This document shows positions 45,217-53,357 of a stretch of 64,000 nt of DNA, piece after piece. Made by a program: the position numbers and the translations under genes. Origin of the DNA: Spirochaetales bacterium Spiro_10 (GTDB lineage Bacteria > Spirochaetota > Spirochaetia > Treponematales > Treponemataceae); the NCBI GenBank assembly GCA_001604405.1, contig LVBL01000041.1, forward strand, positions 1-64,000, read 5' to 3'. The notes under the pieces are model-generated. The model saw only the letters and a program-made list of their open reading frames with translations. It made no database searches and was not told where the DNA came from. Each line of letters starts with the position of its first letter. The stretch's first letter is position 1.

Positions 45217-45573
45217 CTAGCAACAGGTTCCCGACGAGCAGGTGCGTCCGGGCCGGTCGTCCGGGCCGGACTGGTCGCAGGAACACGCCCCCTTCCGCCC
45301 GAGGAGCCGGTCAATGATCGCTGCCGCGCATCCGACGCCGCGGTTAACCGCGATGGCGCGGGCCGGGCAGTTGAGCGCGCAGGCTCCGCATTCCATGCAC
45401 GAACCGCGACGCGCGACGACGGCCTTCCGCGAGACGGCGTCGGTGTCGAACACGGCATGCGGGCACACCTCGACGCACAGGCCGCAGCCGACGCACGCGT
45501 CCGCGTCGAGCGCGAGGCTTTCGCCGTTCAGGGGATAGACCTGATGCGAAACGCGAGCAGAAACGTCCTTCAT
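45217..45573 (-). CDS. hgcB: HgcB, mercury methylation ferredoxin
   Basis: Ferredoxin partner of HgcA, needed for methylmercury formation: it is thought to reduce the corrinoid of HgcA and to deliver Hg(II). The 118-residue protein has two [4Fe-4S] sites, C27-C37 (CVGCGLCVEVC) and C59-C69 (CMECGACALNC, the strongly conserved HgcB motif). A further Cys82 sits in GVGCAAA, also typical, and the tail ends with C112, C117, C118 (vicinal pair that binds Hg). It overlaps hgcA by 4 nt. All known key residues are present. Confidence 0.92.
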   Translation of the reverse strand: MKDVSARVSHQVYPLNGESLALDADACVGCGLCVEVCPHAVFDTDAVSRKAVVARRGSCMECGACALNCPARAIAVNRGVGCAAAIIDRLLGRKGACSCDQSGPDDRPGRTCSSGTCC

Positions 45574-46556
45574 GCCGCGCCTCCCCGGACGAACGCGAGC
45601 AGCAAACGGATAATCGCGAGAAGCGCCCCCGCGCCTGCCGATGCCGCCATAACGGGAAGACTCAACGAAACCTCGCGCTCCGTTCCGCGCTGGGAGGTAA
45701 ACGTCGAGGCGCCGGTGAAGTTCATGGCGAGATACCCCGACAGGGCGCATCCGATCAGGACGGACGAAATGGCGACAAAAGGATAGACCTGGAATATCCC
45801 GCGCGCCGCGAACAGGACGGCGGCGTTCCAGGCAACGGCCAGAACGCATCCCTTCACCGAAAAAAATCGTCCCGGAAGAACGGGCAGCAACAGCGGGAAG
45901 GCAAGCGTCCCCATGACGAGCGAGCCGAACAGCATGACGAGCGCGGGAATGAACCGCGCGCCGAAGGAAGCGGTCCAGAGCGGGGAGAACATCGGTCCTT
46001 CCGTTCCGTTCCCCGGGAAGGCCGCGCAGGCGGCAACAACCGCTATTACGGGCAACAGCGGCCAGGAATGCGAGAGTTCAACGGGAATGATGACCGCCCT
46101 GTCGCGAAGAGCGAACCGGACCTTTCGCATGGACGGGGCTTTCTTCATGCCGGACTCCAGGAATTCCACGATGTCGCGGGCGTATACCGGACCGAAAACG
46201 ACCCGCCGTCCCGTGGCGGCGGAAAGCCCGCGCGCGTCGACGCCGCTCGCGGAAAGCTGGGGAAGGACGAGCGTCGCCTGTGGCGCCAGCCGGTCAAGGG
46301 CGGTCAAGGCGATTCGCCGGCCGATCTCCTCCGCGCAAAACGTTCCCTTTCCCGCCGAACACCAGACATTCACCCCCTTGGTGTCGATGACGAGAAGCCA
46401 GACACTCAGGTTGCCCAATTCCTTCCTGACCGCGTCGAACGTCAGCCGGTAATTGGCGGTGACGAGCACGGGGGACCCCGCGTCGGGTTCACCGGCGAAA
46501 TAGAGACCGGGCTCGACCGCGGCCTTGTCGCGTCCGACGCCGAAGCGGAGTCGCAC
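45570..46556 (-). CDS. hgcA: HgcA, corrinoid mercury methyltransferase
   Basis: Methyltransferase that passes a methyl group from a corrinoid to Hg(II), making methylmercury. The coordinates use the GTG at 46556. The corrinoid-binding domain (about 1-160) contains VLVTANYRLTFDAVRK and the signature NVWCSAGK with C66, the Cys that coordinates cobalt; VVFGPVYARD follows. The C-terminal part (about 170-325) has about five membrane helices, as in known HgcA. The reading frame remains open and similar to HgcA upstream of 46556 (TRLSPGDRWAAV), so translation may begin at a rare codon near 46625-46658. It overlaps hgcB and is right after the MarR gene. Confidence 0.92.
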   Translation of the reverse strand: MRLRFGVGRDKAAVEPGLYFAGEPDAGSPVLVTANYRLTFDAVRKELGNLSVWLLVIDTKGVNVWCSAGKGTFCAEEIGRRIALTALDRLAPQATLVLPQLSASGVDARGLSAATGRRVVFGPVYARDIVEFLESGMKKAPSMRKVRFALRDRAVIIPVELSHSWPLLPVIAVVAACAAFPGNGTEGPMFSPLWTASFGARFIPALVMLFGSLVMGTLAFPLLLPVLPGRFFSVKGCVLAVAWNAAVLFAARGIFQVYPFVAISSVLIGCALSGYLAMNFTGASTFTSQRGTEREVSLSLPVMAASAGAGALLAIIRLLLAFVRGGAA

Positions 46557-46642
46557 GGCCGCCCACCGGTCCCCGGGCGAAAGACGCGTAGCGACCTTCC
46601 TGGCGGCGGCTCCGGCGGACAGCAGTCCCGTTCTCGCCGTCT

Positions 46643-47107
46643 TTACCTGTCGCAGAATGCTCCCTTCCTTTCTTTGCGCGCCTTTTCCATCGCGTCAGCG
46701 AGGAGGGCGACGGACTCGATCACGTCGGCATGCCGGCCTTTCGGGATATGCCTGAACACGTCCGAGAACTCGCCGTTGCAAAGACCGTTGATAACGTCGC
46801 ATTTCTCGCGGCCGACCGGCGTCAGGCACAGGGAAAGCCTTCGGCGGTCCGCGCCGTCGCCGTCCCTCGCTATGAAACCGAGCCTGACGCAGGTTTCGAC
46901 CGTGCGGCTCAGCGTGCTCTTGTCGAGGGAGAGCGCGTCCGCGAGCTCCTGCAGGCTCGCGGAGCCTAACCGCTCCAGTTCAAGAAGGAGATGACATTGC
47001 GCGACGGACACCGAACAGCATTCGGTCTCTCCCGAGAGCGCGAGACCCGTCTCACGCTCCAGTTTTCTGAGGAAACGCCTGAATCGCGTCGCGCTTTGTT
47101 GCGTCAT
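46643..47107 (-). CDS. MarR-family transcriptional regulator of the hgc operon
   Basis: A 154-residue winged-helix regulator. The recognition region LQELADALSLDKSTLSRTVETCVRLGFIARDGDGADRRRLSL is standard MarR. It has a CC pair near 29 (ETECCSVSV) and further cysteines (about 37, 85, 104, 112, 119), which could sense thiol-reactive metals or oxidants. The stop codon is within the possible hgcA translation-start zone, so the genes are one operon. An inverted repeat overlaps its own -10 box. Most described hgc clusters have ArsR-type regulators, so a MarR type is notable. Confidence 0.85.
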   Translation of the reverse strand: MTQQSATRFRRFLRKLERETGLALSGETECCSVSVAQCHLLLELERLGSASLQELADALSLDKSTLSRTVETCVRLGFIARDGDGADRRRLSLCLTPVGREKCDVINGLCNGEFSDVFRHIPKGRHADVIESVALLADAMEKARKERKGAFCDR

Positions 47108-47113
47108 ACAATG

Positions 47114-47142
47114 GTTGTACAATACAACTATATCGATGTCAA
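47114..47142 (-). promoter_or_regulatory. Promoter and MarR operator of the hgc operon
   Basis: Minus strand: -35 TTGACA (47142-47137), 17-bp spacer, -10 TACAAC (47119-47114). The -10 is half of the inverted repeat GTTGTA-CAA-TACAAC (47114-47128), a typical MarR site size. The ATG at 47107 is 6 nt after the -10, so the mRNA may have no leader. Confidence 0.6.
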
Positions 47143-47143
47143 T

Positions 47144-47181
47144 GGCGCGGATTTAATTTGCTGAAAAGCGGTATCCGCGCC
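47144..47181. repeat. Inverted repeat in the divergent hgc/BKACE intergenic space
   Basis: GGCGCGGAT / ATCCGCGCC (47144-47152 with 47173-47181), 9-bp arms with a 20-nt loop, located between the marR-hgcA promoter and the divergent GNAT-BKACE gene. Confidence 0.6.
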
Positions 47182-47242
47182 CTATACAAAAAGGCGAAAA
47201 ACAGCATATTGTGCGGTAATACCGAAAAACAGGAATACAATC

Positions 47243-48601
47243 ATGCGATACGAAATACGAGAGGCGAAACGGGAGGATATCCCCGGTATCCTGGCGGTTA
47301 TGGAGCCCTTCAACATGCACAGGGTTCCCTCGCCCGAGATGGAAGAACTGGACGCCGGCTGTTTCTATACAGCCTGGTTCGACGGAAAGCTCGTCGGCGC
47401 GGCGGGATACAAAGTGCTGGGGCCAACGCTGGCGAAAACCACGCTCCTGGCCGTCTTGCCCGAGTATTCCGGATTCGGTATAGGAACGGCGCTTCAGCAC
47501 CGGCGAATGGAGAAGCTCCGCGATCTGGGAATTTCGACGCTCCGGACAAACGCCGACCGGCCGGAGACTATCATATGGTACAAAAAAAAGTTCGGTTATC
47601 GCGAAATTGGCAAGCTCAAAAAGGTGTCGTCATTCGGACTCGACTCTGTCGATAGCTGGACGACGCTCGAAACCGACCTCGTTGCCTATTTCGACGGCAT
47701 TGACGAGAGGGAACGCGAACGCAGGGAATACATCGCGCGAAACGACGCATTTCCCCTCGCTCCGTATCCTCCGCTGATCATCAACGCCTGTTTGACCGGC
47801 ATGATCCCCACGAGAGTCCAAACTCCCCATGTACCGCTCAGTTGCGATGAGATCGTGCAGGATGCCCTTTCAGCCGCGGCCGCCGGCGCGTCCGTAGTCC
47901 ACTTGCACGCCCGCGACGTCAACGGTGAGCCGACATGCGATCCCGATTTGTACGCGCGAATACTTACCGGAATCAGGCGGGTTAACAGGGACTTGATCTG
48001 CTCGGTTACGACCTCGGGCAGAAACCAGCGCGAATTCGATCAAAGATCCGCCGTCCTCCGTCTTGAAGGCGAGGCCAAGCCCGACATGGCGAGCCTCACG
48101 ACGGGCTCTCTCAATTTCATCAGCGGCACGAGCGCAAATTCCATCGAGATGATCGAGCGGCTCGCGATCGCCATGAAAGAACGAGGGATCGTCCCCGAGC
48201 TCGAGGTGTTCGACCTCGGCATGGCGAATCTCATCAAGTATCTGGAACGCAACGGTCTTGTTTCGGGGAAGAAATACGTCAATCTCCTTCTCGGCAACCT
48301 GAACACGGCGCCCGCGACGGTGGGAAGCCTGTCCGCGCTGATTTCGGCCCTTCCCGAAAATTGCGTCTGGAGTCTCGCCGGGCTTGGCCAGTTTCAGCTT
48401 CCGATGAACGCGATGGCCGTCGCCGCGGGCGGACACGTGCGCGTCGGAATCGAGGATTCGATATATTACGATTACGGGAAAACGCGACCTGCAACGAACA
48501 GGGAACTCATCGAGCGAGTGGTAAGAATCTCGGGAGAGCTGGGCCGTTCCGTAGCGACGCCGGGAGAGGCCAGGGCGATTCTGGGTCTACCGGCCAGATA
48601 G
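47243..48601 (+). CDS. GNAT acetyltransferase fused to BKACE (DUF849) domain
   Basis: A 452-residue two-domain protein. Residues about 1-150 are a GNAT N-acetyltransferase (MRYEIREAKREDIPGIL, LPEYSGFGIGTALQHRRM as acetyl-CoA loop). Residues about 170-452 are a BKACE/DUF849 beta-keto acid cleavage enzyme (LIINACLTGMIPT, VVHLHARD with zinc His, CSVTTSGRNQ, and GHVRVGIEDS) that uses acetyl-CoA. BKACE enzymes cleave beta-keto acids such as 3-keto-5-aminohexanoate of lysine fermentation; the joined GNAT suggests an amine-bearing substrate. The fusion is unusual. It is divergent from the hgc operon. Confidence 0.85.
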   Translation: MRYEIREAKREDIPGILAVMEPFNMHRVPSPEMEELDAGCFYTAWFDGKLVGAAGYKVLGPTLAKTTLLAVLPEYSGFGIGTALQHRRMEKLRDLGISTLRTNADRPETIIWYKKKFGYREIGKLKKVSSFGLDSVDSWTTLETDLVAYFDGIDERERERREYIARNDAFPLAPYPPLIINACLTGMIPTRVQTPHVPLSCDEIVQDALSAAAAGASVVHLHARDVNGEPTCDPDLYARILTGIRRVNRDLICSVTTSGRNQREFDQRSAVLRLEGEAKPDMASLTTGSLNFISGTSANSIEMIERLAIAMKERGIVPELEVFDLGMANLIKYLERNGLVSGKKYVNLLLGNLNTAPATVGSLSALISALPENCVWSLAGLGQFQLPMNAMAVAAGGHVRVGIEDSIYYDYGKTRPATNRELIERVVRISGELGRSVATPGEARAILGLPAR

Positions 48602-48615
48602 AAATCCGAAAACGG

Positions 48616-49563
48616 TCAGCCCTCGCGCGTGGGCATAACGACCGCATCGAGAAGGGTCTTGAAACGGGGGAGCGCGAAAACGCGGTCGACTTCGGCAGTC
48701 ATTCCCGCTCCGGGCGTAAAGGTCATTTCCCCGAAAACGATCCGTCCTTCGACGATATAAAAGTCGATCCTGACCAAGGGGATTCCACGCGACAGTATCT
48801 CAGCGTATCGCTTGAGTCCGGCCAGGATTGGGGCGTCGGGTATGAGCGCAACGAGATCGGCATCCGGTTCACTCGCGCCCGGAAGTCGTATGATCTCGCC
48901 GTCAAAGTCAAACCGGATAGAACGGCACGAGCCTCTTTGCCGCTCGGTAAACGCAACAATGTACACGGGGACTCCGTTCAGGCAATGGACCTTGTAATCG
49001 TCTAGCCTTCCCGTGAAGGGATCCTCGAGATACCGCTCGCAAACGATCCTTGCCTTCATTCGCCCATAATGGGGCTCGGCCGTCTCCCTGCCATAGGGCA
49101 CTTTTAGCCACCGTGCCAGCTGTCTCCGGGCCGCGGACTCGTCGAAGGAAGCGTCGCGCTTGATGAGATTGTATTGGCAACCGTTGCTGACCTTGAGCGC
49201 ATACCGGTCGGGAAGCGAAGCGAACGGAATATCCTCAGGCGAATCGAAAACAGCGACGAGCTCGTTCAGGATTTCCGGACATCCGCGCTCGATCACGAAA
49301 TCCCGGACAGTGAATTTGTCGCCGCACCTGACGGAAAGCGAGTCGTTACCGTACAGCTTGAGCCAGAGAAGCTTTTCGTTGTAGGTCGAGGGATCTTTCA
49401 GGTTGAGACTGCGGCCGAAACGCATATGATAGAGAATTCCCGTCGCGATTGCCGGAAACGCGGGCGTAAGCAGGGAAACGATTCCCAGAAGCGCCGTTTC
49501 CCTCGCTTTATGACATCGCCTGGCGAACCGTTTCCCGGTCAGCCGCTGTAGCACCTTCTTCAT
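48616..49563 (-). CDS. TupA-like ATP-grasp protein
   Basis: A 315-residue protein similar to TupA-type ATP-grasp enzymes linked to teichuronopeptide or capsule-type polymer synthesis. The N-terminus has GRSLNLKDPSTYNEKLLWLKLY (about 52-73), then DKFTVRDFVIERG, and the ATP-grasp core with ALKVSNGCQYNLI, ICERYLEDP, DYKVHCLNGVP, and VRIDFYIVEGRIVFGEMTFTPGAG. The membrane-like stretch at about 24-45 may attach it to the membrane. The start at 49563 is chosen over an upstream frame start. Lone gene; no neighbouring polymer cluster is seen. Confidence 0.8.
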   Translation of the reverse strand: MKKVLQRLTGKRFARRCHKARETALLGIVSLLTPAFPAIATGILYHMRFGRSLNLKDPSTYNEKLLWLKLYGNDSLSVRCGDKFTVRDFVIERGCPEILNELVAVFDSPEDIPFASLPDRYALKVSNGCQYNLIKRDASFDESAARRQLARWLKVPYGRETAEPHYGRMKARIVCERYLEDPFTGRLDDYKVHCLNGVPVYIVAFTERQRGSCRSIRFDFDGEIIRLPGASEPDADLVALIPDAPILAGLKRYAEILSRGIPLVRIDFYIVEGRIVFGEMTFTPGAGMTAEVDRVFALPRFKTLLDAVVMPTREG

Positions 49564-49595
49564 GTCCGCATTGTGCGCATTAATAAAAAACGCTG

Positions 49596-50933
49596 TCAAG
49601 GCTTGAATGCGGCCCAGCGGACAGCGAACGGGATGCGTTGGCCCGAAAGCAGGACGGGAGAGACGAACGCGAGGTCATCGACGCGCGCGTCGACTGACGG
49701 TACGACGAGACTTCGCTCGTTTCCCGGCAAAAGACCCTTGAGGGACCCGCCGGACGGTTCCCCGCCGAATGTCGCGTAGACGTCATAGGTGACCGAGGCG
49801 ACCCCGTCGTTGCGCACGAGAACCGTCGCGGCACCGGCGTCAGGCTCCACGGAAAGGACCGTGAGCGAGTACCCGAGCCGCGCGCCGGCGGCGGCGATCT
49901 CCGAAGGTGTGCGATATTCCGTTTGCCCGTCGCCGATGACGAAGCTGAGACGGCACTCGCGCGACGCGTCAACGAGGCTGTAGCCGTTCGGACCGCCGGG
50001 AAGCCGCAGGGCGTTTCGTTGGTCCGCCTCCGTGTAGTAGCTGAACTCCCCGCCGTTGTGTGAGGCGTTTCTCCGGTCGCCGAAGAAATCCCAGTTTTTC
50101 CGGTTTTCCGTCTTCCATGCGGCCTGCAGGAGCGAATCGTCGAAGAGGCCGAAGCCCGGCGCGTCCGCGGGGGGAGTCGCGGCGTAGGGGCCGAAATCGG
50201 TGTCCGCGGCGTCGATGGAGATTCCCCACGGAACGTTCGTAAGACAGGCGTCGATTGCCCCGAGAATCCGAACCTGATCGGCCCGCGACGGGAACAGCCT
50301 GCCGTAGGCGCCTTCCTTCACGGACGTTTGCGCGTCGGAGAAATCGCTGAGGTTGCCGTAGTCGATATGGTACTCGGCCCACAGGCCGAACCCGACCTCC
50401 ACATAGCCAAGGCCGGTCCCCTGGTCGGGGTACCGCTCCGCGAGCTCCCGGTAAAACCCGATGATGAAATTCGCGAGAGCGGGGTTTGTCCAGTCTGGAA
50501 AGACGACCGTCTTTTGGCTCGCGCCCTCGATACCCTCGTCGTATCTCGCCGTACGCGCGCCAACCCACAGGGAATCGGGAAGGCTCTTTTTCGCCGGTTC
50601 AAGCTCGGGGTCCGTGTCGCGAAACCGCACGATCGCGTGATGACCCCGGCCCTTCGCCGTATCGACAAACTCGTCAACGACCGACCAGTCGTAGGAATAC
50701 CCGCCTGCCGGATCGTCGCTCGCGACGTCGGAGTAATAGAAGTAGGAAAACTCGAGGGTGATCGACGATCCGTACCGGTCCATCTCGGTATTCGAACCCC
50801 ACAGGACGATGCCGCACAGGGGTGCGGGTTCCTGCGTACCCGCGGTGGCGGGATCCTCCGATCCTCCGCCCGAGCAGGAGAGCGCCAACGCTAATGCGAG
50901 GATGCCGGCGCAGGTCAACGTGATTCCTTTCAT
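49596..50933 (-). CDS. DUF4832-like lipoprotein, possible glycan-active barrel
   Basis: A 445-residue lipoprotein: signal peptide with lipobox LALSC (Cys near 20). The central part (about 40-330) looks like a TIM-barrel domain related to DUF4832/beta-galactosidase-type proteins (IVLWGSNTEMDRYGSSITLEFSYFYYSD; RFRDTDPE; YVEVGFGLWAEYHIDYGN). The C-terminal 100 residues are a beta-sandwich-like domain. The likely substrate is a carbohydrate, but no catalytic residues can be named. Its start overlaps the stop of the MerR gene (ATGA), so it belongs to that operon. Confidence 0.65.
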   Translation of the reverse strand: MKGITLTCAGILALALALSCSGGGSEDPATAGTQEPAPLCGIVLWGSNTEMDRYGSSITLEFSYFYYSDVASDDPAGGYSYDWSVVDEFVDTAKGRGHHAIVRFRDTDPELEPAKKSLPDSLWVGARTARYDEGIEGASQKTVVFPDWTNPALANFIIGFYRELAERYPDQGTGLGYVEVGFGLWAEYHIDYGNLSDFSDAQTSVKEGAYGRLFPSRADQVRILGAIDACLTNVPWGISIDAADTDFGPYAATPPADAPGFGLFDDSLLQAAWKTENRKNWDFFGDRRNASHNGGEFSYYTEADQRNALRLPGGPNGYSLVDASRECRLSFVIGDGQTEYRTPSEIAAAGARLGYSLTVLSVEPDAGAATVLVRNDGVASVTYDVYATFGGEPSGGSLKGLLPGNERSLVVPSVDARVDDLAFVSPVLLSGQRIPFAVRWAAFKP

Positions 50934-51781
50934 ACGATAGTGTATATACCGTTTTGATCGCCCGGACAAGTTCCGTCGGCGAGCGGCACCTGTATCTCGG
51001 TGAGCCATTCGTCGTCGCTCTCCTTGTTCCATATCCCGTCGATGTACGATTCCCTCGGCGGTCCGGAACACAGATAGCCGTTGTCCTCGATCCAGCGGAA
51101 TACCGCCGAATAGGCCAGTGGCAGCGAGGAGTACGGACCCTTGTGCAGAACGCAGGCGGCGGCGGGAACGCGCTTGATCGTCTTGAACTCGATCCCTGAC
51201 GGGGCGACGCCGGCGCTCGTTACCGCCTCGCAGAACTCGACGTCAATGTCCCGTTCCTTGAACTCGCCGTCGTGATAGACGATGAAGCAATACGGCGGAT
51301 CGGCGCAGGCAAGGTTCGGATTCGCCGCTGTTATCTCCTCGCCGATACCGGGAATAACCCTGAAGTAATCGTCGTACGAACGGACGATCAACCGTTTGCT
51401 GTAGACGATCGCGCCGGGGAGCTCCTTGATCATTACCTGATACTCGATCGACGGATCGGAACCAAGCCGCTCGAGGTAATGCGAAATCGACGCCAGTTGG
51501 CGCGCGGTTTCGGTCGCGGACCGCTCGAGTTCCCGCTTCTTTTCCGAAAACAGCGAGGGTATGTTCCTCCCGGCGATTATCTGGCGTATCTCGGGAATCG
51601 AGAAACCGCATTGCCTGAGGGACACGATCTTGTGGACGCGGGGCAGCTGGTCGGTCGAGTAATACCGGTAGTTGTTCGCCGCGTCGATGTGGCATGGCTC
51701 GAGAAGGCCCTCCTCCTCGTAGAAACGGAGGGCCTTGACCGTCACCTTCGTGATCTTGGAAAACTGGCCGATTCGGTACAC
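50930..51781 (-). CDS. MerR-family regulator with GyrI-like effector domain
   Basis: A 283-residue activator of the BmrR type. The N-terminal MerR helix-turn-helix (MYRIGQFSKITKVTVKALRFYEEEGLL) and coiled-coil (about 75-120) are followed by a GyrI-like small-molecule-binding domain (about 125-283). The mercury-binding cysteines of MerR are absent, so this is a multidrug-type regulator. It lies just downstream of an ABC exporter, which it probably controls. Confidence 0.88.
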   Translation of the reverse strand: MYRIGQFSKITKVTVKALRFYEEEGLLEPCHIDAANNYRYYSTDQLPRVHKIVSLRQCGFSIPEIRQIIAGRNIPSLFSEKKRELERSATETARQLASISHYLERLGSDPSIEYQVMIKELPGAIVYSKRLIVRSYDDYFRVIPGIGEEITAANPNLACADPPYCFIVYHDGEFKERDIDVEFCEAVTSAGVAPSGIEFKTIKRVPAAACVLHKGPYSSLPLAYSAVFRWIEDNGYLCSGPPRESYIDGIWNKESDDEWLTEIQVPLADGTCPGDQNGIYTIV

Positions 51782-51785
51782 TCGC

Positions 51786-52502
51786 CTACTCCCACCGGAA
51801 CGTCGCTAACGATACCGCGTATGATACCGCCGCGAGCGCGCCGAGGGCAAGAACCGCAACCGTGGAATTCCCCGTCTGGACGCCGAGCACCGCGGCCCTG
51901 AGCAGACTTATACCCTGGGTAAGGGGAAAGAAGTCCGCGAACAGGGTCACACCCCTCGGCAGGACGTCGTACGGAACCGTGGCGCCCGACAGGAGAAGCA
52001 TCGGGAAGTAGGCGATGGTACACGCGAGATTCGCCCGTTTCATGTCAGGGGCGAGGCTCGCGATGAGAAAACCGATCGAATAGACCGAGACCTGTACGAA
52101 GACAAACACGGCAATGATTCTGCCGGGAGAGCCCGCCAACACCATGCCGAATGCGAGCCTGGCCACGAGAAACACGCCGAGCGCGGAAACCCAGGCAAAC
52201 AGCACCTGCGTCAGGGCGACCGCCAGAAGGAGGGACGCCGGGCTTACCGGCGTGACCCTGAACCGCCTCAGTATTTTCTCGTGACGGTATGACGCGAACG
52301 TCAGGGGAATACCCATGAGCCCCGAGGCGCACAGTCCCACGCAGGCGATACCGGCAAACGAGGACGGAACGGACGCCCGACCCGAGATGGACCCGACCAG
52401 CAGCATGATAGCGAGCGGAAAAGCGACGCCGAAAAGGACCATGTCCATTCCCCGCAGGGCGACTTTCGCCTCGGTCGCGAACAGCACGGAAAAACCCCTC
52501 AT
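51786..52502 (-). CDS. ABC-2 type transporter permease
   Basis: A 238-residue membrane protein with six hydrophobic segments, start ATG at 52502 overlapping the ATPase stop (TGATG). It is the membrane partner of the ATPase upstream. The QGISLLRAAVLGVQ segment near 200 is typical for ABC-2 permeases. With the MerR regulator downstream, drug or lipid export is plausible. Confidence 0.88.
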   Translation of the reverse strand: MRGFSVLFATEAKVALRGMDMVLFGVAFPLAIMLLVGSISGRASVPSSFAGIACVGLCASGLMGIPLTFASYRHEKILRRFRVTPVSPASLLLAVALTQVLFAWVSALGVFLVARLAFGMVLAGSPGRIIAVFVFVQVSVYSIGFLIASLAPDMKRANLACTIAYFPMLLLSGATVPYDVLPRGVTLFADFFPLTQGISLLRAAVLGVQTGNSTVAVLALGALAAVSYAVSLATFRWE

Positions 52503-53230
52503 CACACCACCTCCAAAAATACGTCTTCAAGATTCCTCGCCCCGCGCTCCCTGACCAGGCACTTCGGCGCTCCCTCGAGCGCGATCCTGCCGCCACTCAT
52601 GATCGCGACGCGGTCGCACAGGTATTCCACCTCGTCCATGTAATGCGACGTCAGCACGATCGTGACCCCCCTACCCTTCAGTTCCTCGAGAAATCTCCAG
52701 ATCTCGCGGCGGGCGGCCGGGTCAAGCCCGGTTGTCAGCTCGTCGAGAAACAGGAGTTCCGGATCATGCATGAGCGCGAGGAGCACCGCGAGCTTCTGGC
52801 GCTCTCCGCCCGAAAGCTCGTTGCAATACGAGTTCTCGGCGGCATCGAGCCCGAACCTCGCAAGCAGATCCCTCCAGTCTCGCGCGGATCCGAACATGGC
52901 CGCGTACTCATGGCAAGCCTCGCGGACGCGGATTTTGTCCTGGAACCTCGTTACCTGGAACTGGACGCCGACGCGGGCGAACAGGCGTTTGCGGTCGCGA
53001 CGGGGGTCCATCCCGAGAACGCTGATTGTCCCCCCATCCGCCCGTTTCGTCCCGACGATGCATTCCACGGTCGTTGATTTTCCCGCCCCGTTATGCCCCA
53101 GCAGGCCGAAGATCTCGCCGCGCTCCACCCGAAAATCGATCCCATCCACAGCTACGCGCGGCCCGTACGCCTTCCGGAGCGACCGCACCTCCAGGGCGGG
53201 CCCGTCCGGAGCCGATAGTGTTGCCTTCAT
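52502..53230 (-). CDS. ABC transporter ATP-binding protein (drug/ABC-2 type)
   Basis: A 242-residue ATPase with Walker A GHNGAGKST (about 44), signature NELSGGERQK (about 138), Walker B LLFLDELTTGLDP (about 158) and the H-loop TSHYMDE. The E of Walker B reads DEL (instead of DEP). Pairs with the permease directly downstream; the four-gene operon continues with MerR and the DUF4832-like gene. Confidence 0.93.
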   Translation of the reverse strand: MKATLSAPDGPALEVRSLRKAYGPRVAVDGIDFRVERGEIFGLLGHNGAGKSTTVECIVGTKRADGGTISVLGMDPRRDRKRLFARVGVQFQVTRFQDKIRVREACHEYAAMFGSARDWRDLLARFGLDAAENSYCNELSGGERQKLAVLLALMHDPELLFLDELTTGLDPAARREIWRFLEELKGRGVTIVLTSHYMDEVEYLCDRVAIMSGGRIALEGAPKCLVRERGARNLEDVFLEVV

Positions 53231-53304
53231 GATTTCCCCCTTTGGAACGATTCTCGTGTCTCCCGCAGGAGGAGGGTCAAGCCCGAACCGGGAAAAAGTC
53301 GCGC

Positions 53305-53338
53305 AAAAAAAAGCCTCCCGAAGGCGTTCGGGAGGCTC
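53305..53338 (-). terminator. Terminator of the 53358 gene
   Basis: Minus strand: 11-bp stem AGCCTCCCGAA / TTCGGGAGGCT (53337-53327 with 53322-53312), 4-nt loop, then eight T. Confidence 0.9.
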
Positions 53339-53357
53339 GTGCGGCGGTTAGCGCGCC

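Noticed and set aside
50930-51781. Possible mer operon regulator, because a MerR-family gene lies 4 kb from hgcAB
   Set aside because: It lacks the mercury-binding cysteines and has a GyrI-like drug-binding domain; no merA, merB or merT gene is present in the window.
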